Assembly: GCA_037441765.1 (NCBI GenBank)
Contig: JBBIRM010000191.1
Coordinates: forward strand, 1-5,205
DNA length: 5,205 nucleotides
Direction: 5' to 3'
DNA from: JBBIRM01 sp037441765
GTDB taxonomy: Bacteria; Desulfobacterota; BSN033; UBA1163
The position numbers and the translations under genes are program-made. How positions within the stretch are numbered: position 1 is the first letter of the stretch; each line of letters starts with the position of its first letter. Shown piece after piece: positions 1 through 5,205 of the stretch. The notes below the pieces were generated by a model. It had not been told where the DNA came from. It saw only the letters and a list, made by a program, of their open reading frames with translations, and did not search any database.

Positions 1-1
1 A

Positions 2-1342
2 GAGAAGAAGATTAAAAATCCAATTGATCAACACTATGGTGTAACGCCTGCGATGGTGGAAACGACCATCCAGCAATTTTTTAAGGGAAATGCAGGTGCA
101 ACCGTCCAAGAGTCAACGGATTACCGAAAAAGTTATGAACTTAGGGCGAAAGATATCCCATCGGGGCCAATGGAAGAGGCCCCTGCAGCAAGAATGTTAG
201 ATTTAGTGTTGATCCAGGCCATTCGAGACCGGGCCAGTGATATCCATTTTGAACCTGATGAAAAATCACTGAGGGTCCGGTTTAGAATTGACGGTTTTTT
301 ATATGAAACCTTTACCTTGCCAAAACAGGTCCACCCCTCCATCAACTCAAGGATTAAGATACTTGCAGAGATGGACATTGCAGAGACAAGGCTTCCACAG
401 GATGGAAATTTCAATATCAAATTGGAAAACCGTAGTTTTGAAATCCGAGTATCGACTTTTCCAACTATCTATGGCGAAAATGCAGTACTCAGAATCCTTG
501 ACCAGACCAGTCCGCTTCTCCGACTTGAGGAGCTTGGTTTCACATCGGAGATGCTTAACCAGTTCAAGCAACTTATTCGTAGACCCAATGGGATTATCTT
601 CGTCACAGGCCCTACAGGGAGTGGAAAAACAACCACCCTATATGCCATCCTTAACATGATCAATTCAAAGGATAAAAACATCATCACGATTGAAGATCCT
701 GTGGAATACCGTCTCCCTCTGATTCGACAAACCCAGGTCAACCCAAAAGCAGGCATAACATTTGCAACGGGGTTGAGGTCCATTCTAAGGCAGGATCCTG
801 ATGTTATCATGATTGGTGAGGTTCGGGACTTAGAGACTTCTGAAATTGCCCATCAGGCTGCATTGACAGGTCACCTGGTCCTCAGCACCCTGCATACGAA
901 TGATGCCCCAGAGGCTATCACCCGGCTTCTCGATATCGGGGTAGAGCCATATCTGATCTCATCTTCTGTCATCGGTGTGCTCGGTCAGAGGCTTGTTAGA
1001 AGGGTCTGTCCAAATTGTAAAACCTCCTATTTATTGGATCTGAAAGAATTAAACGATCTCGGTGATGAGGCAAAAAAATTGAAAGCACCCTTAACCTTTT
1101 ATCGTGGAAAAGGCTGTAAAAACTGCAGACAGTCAGGATATTTCGGAAGGACAGGAATCTTCGAGCTCCTAATCGTAAATGAAAGAATTAAACAACTTAT
1201 CTCTGAAAAGGCCTCAACGCAGATCATCCGTGAGATAGCAAAAAAGACGCTTGGAATGGTCACACTGAGGGAGGATGGTCTCAGGAAAGCATTAGAAGGG
1301 ATCACCACTCTGGATGAGGTGAACAGGGTTGCCTATCAATAA
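2..1342 (+). CDS. GspE/PulE/PilB-family assembly ATPase, 5'-truncated by window edge
   Basis: Hexameric cytoplasmic ATPase that powers pilus or pseudopilus assembly in type IV pilus, MSHA or type II secretion systems. The frame stays open to the left edge; the ATG at 53 is internal, because the codons before it (ending HYGVTPAMVE) read like the end of an N-terminal GspE/MshE domain. About 100-150 N-terminal residues are probably missing. Numbering from the Met at 53: N2 domain with ASDIHFEP (61-68), Walker A GPTGSGKT (186-193), Asp box EDPVEY (214-219), Walker B region QDPDVIMIGEVRD (247-259), His box STLHTND (278-284), and a zinc-type tetracysteine C319-x2-C322...C355-x2-C358. The C-terminus carries the family's TLREDGLRKALEG stretch. 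The RQTQVNP and GVLGQRLVRR motifs look more GspE-like than PilB-like, but the adjacent MSHA-like pilins make an MshE role possible. It ends in TAA, convergent with the glycosyltransferase gene. The family is certain; the exact system is not. Confidence 0.96.
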   Translation, partial: EKKIKNPIDQHYGVTPAMVETTIQQFFKGNAGATVQESTDYRKSYELRAKDIPSGPMEEAPAARMLDLVLIQAIRDRASDIHFEPDEKSLRVRFRIDGFLYETFTLPKQVHPSINSRIKILAEMDIAETRLPQDGNFNIKLENRSFEIRVSTFPTIYGENAVLRILDQTSPLLRLEELGFTSEMLNQFKQLIRRPNGIIFVTGPTGSGKTTTLYAILNMINSKDKNIITIEDPVEYRLPLIRQTQVNPKAGITFATGLRSILRQDPDVIMIGEVRDLETSEIAHQAALTGHLVLSTLHTNDAPEAITRLLDIGVEPYLISSSVIGVLGQRLVRRVCPNCKTSYLLDLKELNDLGDEAKKLKAPLTFYRGKGCKNCRQSGYFGRTGIFELLIVNERIKQLISEKASTQIIREIAKKTLGMVTLREDGLRKALEGITTLDEVNRVAYQ

Positions 1343-1348
1343 ATTTTT

Positions 1349-2029
1349 TTAGCCAAAAAGATTATACCTCAATATCCAGTAAATCGCTGCCAATCCATCT
1401 TTCCAGTTAATCTTTTTTCCTTCGGAATAATCTCTTCCCCAGTAGGAGATAGGAACTTCGTAAATCCGTAGCCCCATTTTGGCTATCTTGGCTGTGACCT
1501 CAGGTTCAAAACCAAACCGGTTGCTTTCGATCTTAATCCTCTTCAATACCTCTGCACGAAAAACCTTATACCCGGTCTCCATATCGGAAAGATTTAAATC
1601 AGTGAGCATATTGGAAAGAATAGTAATAATCCTGTTCCCCACTGCATGCCAGAAGAAAAGAACCCGATGGGTTCCCCCAAGGAATCTTGAACCATAGACT
1701 ACATCTGCCTTTCCTTCAAGGATGGGCTTGATCAAATGAGGATATTCAGAGGGATGGTATTCAAGGTCAGCATCCTGAATGATCACGATATCTCCGCTTA
1801 CATATGGAAGGGCAGTCCGGATAGCCGCCCCTTTGCCCTGATTGAATGGATGGGAGAGAATAGTAATCTCATCTCCCTCACACCTTTTGAGGCATTCATG
1901 TGTTCCATCGTTTGAGCCATCATCCACCACGATAATCTCCTTATTGAAGGGGGTTTCTTTTACCCTCTGGATTACCTCAAGGATGGTCCTTGCCTCATTA
2001 TAGACAGGGATGATAATAGAAAGTTTCAT
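1349..2029 (-). CDS. Family 2 glycosyltransferase, DPM1-like (polyprenyl-phosphate sugar synthase type)
   Basis: A 226-residue GT-A fold enzyme, complete from ATG to TAA. By family it would transfer a sugar from a nucleotide donor (such as GDP-mannose or UDP-sugar) to a polyprenyl phosphate on the cytoplasmic face of the membrane. Visible motifs: N-terminal strand SIIIPVYNE (4-12), nucleotide-binding VVDDGSNDGT (34-43), metal-binding DAD in QDADLEYHP (85-93), YGSR (112-115), METGYKVFR (150-158) with the acceptor-side DMETG signature, FGFEPEVTAKIA (172-183) and a basic C-terminal part around YWGRDYSEGKKINWKDG. No membrane segment follows the catalytic domain, so it resembles soluble human DPM1-type enzymes rather than CsbB/GtrB-type enzymes with two C-terminal helices. 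The start is fixed by the typical N-terminus and a purine-rich ribosome site upstream. It is the last gene of the minus-strand series, 92 bp after the YfhO-like gene. The sugar and lipid cannot be read from the sequence. Confidence 0.93.
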   Translation of the reverse strand: MKLSIIIPVYNEARTILEVIQRVKETPFNKEIIVVDDGSNDGTHECLKRCEGDEITILSHPFNQGKGAAIRTALPYVSGDIVIIQDADLEYHPSEYPHLIKPILEGKADVVYGSRFLGGTHRVLFFWHAVGNRIITILSNMLTDLNLSDMETGYKVFRAEVLKRIKIESNRFGFEPEVTAKIAKMGLRIYEVPISYWGRDYSEGKKINWKDGLAAIYWILRYNLFG

Positions 2030-2040
2030 CTCAAATCTTT

Positions 2041-2050
2041 TCCTTCCTCC
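2041..2050 (-). promoter_or_regulatory. Ribosome binding site of the DPM1-like gene
   Basis: On the minus strand the bases read GGAGGAAGGA. The proximal AAGGA lies 11 nt from the ATG at 2029 and the distal GGAGG lies 16 nt away, so the proximal element has the more usual spacing. It supports the chosen start. Confidence 0.6.
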
Positions 2051-2121
2051 CTATAAAAATCAGGAATTTATATCGGATATGACCACATCCCCATGCCTAA
2101 GGAGGAATTTTCCATAATAAC

Positions 2122-4563
2122 CTATCTCTCTTTCCGTCTATCTTTTCTAAAAACTATTATACCAATACAACCGACAATCCCTAAAAAGGTGATCCAGGCC
2201 CCGAGTTTAAAACTGAGTGGATCATAGACAATCTCTACCCGATGGCTTCCAGAAGGAATAAAGATTGCCCGAAAATTATAGTTCGCCCGAAAGATCTTAT
2301 CCCTTTTTCCATCAATGAAGGCCTTCCAGCCAGGAAAGTAGGTATCATTCAAAAATAATATGGAATCATCTAAGGTATGGACTGATAGAACGATTCGGTT
2401 GTTTGTCTCAGATATCCATTCAATTTTATCTTTGATTGGTAACGAGGTTAACCTATTTGAGGTATTGGGCGAAAGATATATCATCGGCTCCTTCTCAAGA
2501 AGGACCTCCTCTTTTAGGTTAAACTCTTGATTTTTGATTTTGTTAAGGATGGATTCTGAATCCAATACCTTAAACTCTTTAACCAGCCATCCCCTTCGGG
2601 GAGAGATTCGATTTCTATATAACTTGATAGTATTTTCTTTGAGAAGATTTTCTCTTTTACCTAAGAGTCCTTCGGTTACTGAATAGATTAACTCGAGCCT
2701 GGGGTCATTGATAGGTGTGAGAGAGATCACATATTTTACTCCATATAGGTCCATAAAGGGAGTTGAAGAGATAGAAGGTGTTTCTGTCAGGGCCCGATAG
2801 AGATTATCCGTCCTTTTTAATCGTATCACATCGATCCCCCAGATGTCCCGTAAAGAGTAAAGAAGGTTCAAGGAGGGAATATGTTTTTCTTTTAATACCC
2901 TTAAAGAGGAGGGATCTGAAATAAAAATGGGTGTATCCATAGAAATAGTCTTAGGTGTTGAAACTATTCTGAAGTTCTCTTGGTCTGATGAGATCAATTC
3001 CAAGATTTTTGTTTTTTGAAAATACTCCCATGTCCTCTCTTTTCCATAAAATCCCATATTCCCAAAAAGGTCTGTTATGAGAAAGAGGAGGAATAGAACT
3101 TGAGCCCAGACCTTCCATTCCACTTCATAACCGATTCTCAATAAAAGAAAAAAGAGTGTGAGGTAAAAAAAGAACCTTTTCAGATGGTAGAGATTTGTAG
3201 AAAGATAATTATATTGAGGGTAATCGATCCCTCTCTCTTTAAGGAAATGTGAGATTTCTTGATGGCCCAGGATAAGAAAGAGAAGAAGGAATCCAGAAAG
3301 TAGGGAGAGGATAATAAGAAGGTTTTTAAACCCCTTTCCCTTAACTTCATAGACAAGTGCCTTTAGTTTATCAAATCCGAGCCCTGCTGTTACTGCCAAT
3401 ACAAGGATAAAGAGATAAAGAAATTTAACAGGATATCGAATTCCATTTAAAAATGGTAAAAACTTAAATAAAAATGGATAAATTGGATTGAAATGGCCTA
3501 AAGAGAGAAAGATTGAAAAGATTATAAGAGGGAAAAATATCTTTCGTTCTTTTCCCCGTAGAAAATAGATGATACTTAAAATAAATGGTAACCCTCCGGT
3601 ATAAAGTGTTTTTAACCAGCATTGGGAGAGCCAATACTTTTTCATATCAAGAAAGTATCCATAGGCATCTGGAAGGATAAATAGGAGAAGGTCTTTTGGC
3701 GCAAAGCTCCAAACTGTTGCCTCCTGATAAGAGATTCCCTGACTGCGTATCGAATGCATCCATAGCTCGATAAAAGGGAAAAGTTGAATTGCCGAAAGGA
3801 GCAAAAAAATGATCGAGATGATTATAAGGATTTTCAGTCTTGTTAAAATAACCCTTAATCTCCCTTTAAATCCATCTTTATCAAAATGAGGGTGATTGGG
3901 GTTAACGAAAGGATGGAAAATCAGCATAAATAGTATGACAAAAAAATTCCCATAAACAATTTCAACCCCTCCCCCCAAAAAAGAGATTGTCATAAAAAAT
4001 GCAGTTAGAATCTCATTATTATTGTTTGGGTTGATCAAGGCTCTTCTGAAAAACATCATGATAAGGGGAGTCCATACCACCGAAAGAAGGATGTTGAGAA
4101 GGCTGTGGACAGAAAGTAGATATCCACATAACATAAATATTAAACCTGCGATAAGGCCTCCAGTTTTAGTTGAATTTAAATCCCTGAGTAAAAGGTAGGT
4201 AAAAAATCCTCCTAAGAAAAAATGGATCAGGACGATGGCATTAAAGGCGATATCAAAAGGAAGAAGAAAAAAGAGTCCATTTATAGGATAGAGGATGGCA
4301 TACTGAGGATTGGCAAAGAATGGATGGCCTGAGAATTGATAGGGATTCCAAAGGGGAAAATCACCTCTTTTTATACTTTCAACCCAGAAAAAACGGGGAG
4401 GGATGAAATAGGGAGCAAGATCCCTCTCTGTTAAGATAAACCGGCCTTTAAAAAGGTCTAAAAAAAATATTAAAACACAAATAATAAAGGCAATAATTAC
4501 AAAAAAAGTGGAAAGGCTACTTTTTTTAAGGGAGGAAATGCCCTTATATAAAAACCGAACCAT
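2122..4563 (-). CDS. YfhO-like multi-pass membrane protein, probable GT-C-type glycosyltransferase
   Basis: An 813-residue integral membrane protein, complete from ATG to TAG. After a first membrane helix (about 18-38) comes an outward loop with the acidic ERD motif (46-48) and then RGDFPLWNPYQFSG (66-79) and PFFANPQYAILYP (81-93), the hallmark region of the YfhO family. About ten more hydrophobic helices follow to roughly residue 501. A soluble, presumably extracytoplasmic domain (about 510-785) ends in DTYFPGWKAFIDGK (740-753) and RANYNFRAIFIPSGSHRVE (759-777), also typical of the family, then a last helix (788-805) and a basic tail. Bacillus subtilis YfhO works with the GT2 enzyme CsbB in lipoteichoic acid glycosylation, using a polyprenyl-phosphate sugar. 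The neighbouring DPM1-like gene fits the same pairing. No Shine-Dalgarno sits next to the ATG: the nearest G-rich stretch is 22 nt upstream. An in-frame TAA two codons before this ATG excludes a longer form. The acceptor is unknown; adjacency to pilins suggests pilin. Confidence 0.88.
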   Translation of the reverse strand: MVRFLYKGISSLKKSSLSTFFVIIAFIICVLIFFLDLFKGRFILTERDLAPYFIPPRFFWVESIKRGDFPLWNPYQFSGHPFFANPQYAILYPINGLFFLLPFDIAFNAIVLIHFFLGGFFTYLLLRDLNSTKTGGLIAGLIFMLCGYLLSVHSLLNILLSVVWTPLIMMFFRRALINPNNNNEILTAFFMTISFLGGGVEIVYGNFFVILFMLIFHPFVNPNHPHFDKDGFKGRLRVILTRLKILIIISIIFLLLSAIQLFPFIELWMHSIRSQGISYQEATVWSFAPKDLLLFILPDAYGYFLDMKKYWLSQCWLKTLYTGGLPFILSIIYFLRGKERKIFFPLIIFSIFLSLGHFNPIYPFLFKFLPFLNGIRYPVKFLYLFILVLAVTAGLGFDKLKALVYEVKGKGFKNLLIILSLLSGFLLLFLILGHQEISHFLKERGIDYPQYNYLSTNLYHLKRFFFYLTLFFLLLRIGYEVEWKVWAQVLFLLFLITDLFGNMGFYGKERTWEYFQKTKILELISSDQENFRIVSTPKTISMDTPIFISDPSSLRVLKEKHIPSLNLLYSLRDIWGIDVIRLKRTDNLYRALTETPSISSTPFMDLYGVKYVISLTPINDPRLELIYSVTEGLLGKRENLLKENTIKLYRNRISPRRGWLVKEFKVLDSESILNKIKNQEFNLKEEVLLEKEPMIYLSPNTSNRLTSLPIKDKIEWISETNNRIVLSVHTLDDSILFLNDTYFPGWKAFIDGKRDKIFRANYNFRAIFIPSGSHRVEIVYDPLSFKLGAWITFLGIVGCIGIIVFRKDRRKER

Positions 4564-4597
4564 ATCTAATTATTTCAAAAAATAGCCTCTCCCCTTT

Positions 4598-4978
4598 TTA
4601 CCAGGTGGCGGTAGCGGCAATAATGGTTCCATATGTAGTGGGAACATTAGGAGTTGGAGTAAGTGTAAAGGTATAGACAACCCCTCCTGCGGTCATTGTA
4701 AATAAGGTAGTAGTATAAGTAAAGGAGACTCCCTGTATAACTGCTCCTCCAACAATATCACCCATTGTAAATGTGCCTGTCGTTCCTTTTATTAAGCGTT
4801 GAGCAAAAATCAAGGAATTAGCACTTCTTAGACTGCCCAAAATACCCCTTGCTGTTCCATCTGATGCATCCCTGGTCAGATCAATATATCTTGGGATGGC
4901 AACCGCTGCAAGAATACCAATGATCACGATGATCACAATCAGTTCTATTAGTGTAAAGCCCTTCTGATTTTTTATCAT
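4598..4978 (-). CDS. Type IV pilin-like protein, MSHA-like, with threonine-rich tail
   Basis: A complete 126-residue prepilin. It carries a class III signal, MIKNQKG followed by FTLIE: prepilin peptidase would cut after Gly7 and N-methylate Phe8, and Glu12 is the conserved +5 glutamate. The hydrophobic helix runs to about residue 29 (ending AAVAIPR), and the amphipathic continuation with YIDLTRDASDGTARG (31-45) resembles MshA-family pilins. The mature form would be 119 residues, short for a Gram-negative major pilin. Residues 66-126 contain 19 threonines and only one charged residue (Asp74), and look like beta strands. There is no cysteine at all, so the C-terminal disulfide loop of many pilins is absent. 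The protein ends in Trp. The start is supported by AGGAG 9 nt upstream. It lies 31 bp after a related pilin gene and 34 bp before the YfhO-like gene. Major versus minor subunit cannot be decided. Confidence 0.92.
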   Translation of the reverse strand: MIKNQKGFTLIELIVIIVIIGILAAVAIPRYIDLTRDASDGTARGILGSLRSANSLIFAQRLIKGTTGTFTMGDIVGGAVIQGVSFTYTTTLFTMTAGGVVYTFTLTPTPNVPTTYGTIIAATATW

Positions 4979-5124
4979 CTTTTTCTTCTCCTTTCCTCAA
5001 GAAATTAGATTACCATGTAGCAAAAGTCCCTGTCCCTGCAGTGATTGAACCAAAGGTTGTGGGAGGTTGCGGGGTTGGGGTAAGTGTAAAAGTATAGACA
5101 TACCCCCCTGCTGTCATTACAAAT
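4651..5124 (-). repeat. Imperfect direct repeat of pilin 3' coding segments
   Basis: Positions 4651-4703 and 5072-5124 align without gaps, with 44 of 53 bases identical by my hand count. They encode the shared MTAGG...VYTFTLTPTP part of the two pilin tails. The repeat reflects duplication of the pilin gene rather than a separate element; similarity falls off on both sides at the DNA level while the proteins remain alignable. Confidence 0.75.
4988..4992 (-). promoter_or_regulatory. Ribosome binding site of the complete pilin gene
   Basis: On the minus strand AGGAG, within GAGGAAAGGAGAAG, stands 9 nt before the ATG at 4978. It fills most of the 31-bp gap after the preceding pilin gene and leaves no room for a promoter there, which argues for co-transcription of the two pilin genes. 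Confidence 0.75.
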
Positions 5125-5205
5125 GTCGTTGCACAATAGGTATATGTAAATCCTCTTAGCTCAGCAACACCTGTTGTTACTGCGATAACACCCATTGTAT
5201 AGGTA
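5010..5205 (-). CDS. 3' end of a second pilin-like gene, paralogue of its neighbour (5'-truncated)
   Basis: Only the C-terminal ~64 codons are present. The frame is open to the right edge, so the Met at 5195 is internal and aligns with Met72 of the neighbouring pilin (TYTMG here, TFTMG there). The tail shares MTAGG, VYTFTLTPTP, PTT plus an aromatic residue and Gly, and the final ATW-type ending with the complete pilin; this copy is 3 residues longer near its end (GTGTFATW). It too is threonine-rich: 17 Thr in the last 61 residues. One cysteine is visible (in TYCATT), without a partner in the visible part. The N-terminal prepilin helix must lie right of the window and is inferred from the paralogue, not seen. 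It ends in TAA 31 bp before the next pilin start. Confidence 0.82.
   Translation of the reverse strand, partial: TYTMGVIAVTTGVAELRGFTYTYCATTFVMTAGGYVYTFTLTPTPQPPTTFGSITAGTGTFATW

Noticed and set aside
53..55. ATG at 53 as the start of the ATPase
   Set aside because: The frame is open and family-like upstream to the window edge, and a start here would remove the N-terminal domain normal for GspE/PilB proteins.
1344..1359. T-run and A-run around AGCC between the convergent genes, resembling a bidirectional terminator
   Set aside because: The only possible stem is five A-T pairs with a 4-base loop, too weak for an intrinsic terminator; no G/C-rich stem adjoins the T-run on either strand.
133..1697. 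Several other open frames of 69-123 codons overlapping the ATPase and the glycosyltransferase
   Set aside because: They lie in alternative frames of clearly real genes, show no recognisable motifs and have no supporting ribosome sites.
2070..2080. Small inverted repeat ATATC-G-GATAT in the same gap
   Set aside because: An 11-bp AT-rich palindrome occurs readily by chance and has no second copy or associated promoter.
2098..2105. Perfect plus-strand Shine-Dalgarno-like sequence TAAGGAGG
   Set aside because: No ATG, GTG or TTG follows at a usable distance on the plus strand, and it lies in the gap between two minus-strand genes.
2066..2115. Minus-strand ATG opening a 15-codon frame in the 92-bp gap before the DPM1-like gene
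   Set aside because: It is very short, has no ribosome site or recognisable product, and is expected by chance. I also found no -35/-10 pair there good enough to call a promoter: a TATAAA exists, but the bases at -35 spacing do not match.

Overview
The window looks like a bacterial chromosome segment devoted to a type IV pilus / type II secretion-like machine and, probably, to surface glycosylation. The DNA is moderately AT-rich, with frequent AGG/AGA arginine and ATA isoleucine codons. A GspE/PilB-type ATPase, MSHA-like pilins and a YfhO-like membrane glycosyltransferase together suggest a Gram-negative or deep-branching bacterium, for example of the Desulfobacterota or Nitrospirota type. 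That placement is a low-confidence guess, because no phylogenetic marker is present. There are no RNA genes, CRISPR arrays, insertion sequences or phage genes.

Layout. Positions 2-1342 (+) hold the C-terminal ~446 codons of a GspE/PulE/PilB-family assembly ATPase whose start lies left of the window. All other genes are on the minus strand and converge on it, with only 6 bp between the two stop codons. Read in their own direction from the right edge, they are: the 3' end of a pilin gene (5010-5205, cut by the window edge), a complete pilin-like gene (4598-4978), an 813-residue YfhO-like multi-pass membrane protein (2122-4563), and a soluble DPM1-like family 2 glycosyltransferase (1349-2029). 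The gaps between them are 31, 34 and 92 bp. I see no convincing promoter or terminator in the gaps, so co-transcription from a promoter right of the window is plausible. There is no gene-free stretch longer than 92 bp.

How the genes may work together. The ATPase would power pilus or pseudopilus assembly, and the two pilin-like proteins are candidate fibre subunits. The DPM1-like enzyme and the YfhO-like protein resemble the two ends of a known type of relay. In it, a cytoplasmic GT2 loads a sugar on a polyprenyl phosphate, and a GT-C-type membrane enzyme transfers it to an acceptor outside the membrane. Because this pair lies directly downstream of two pilin genes with very threonine-rich, nearly charge-free tails, pilin glycosylation is a reasonable but unproven hypothesis. 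It is the most interesting reading of the window.
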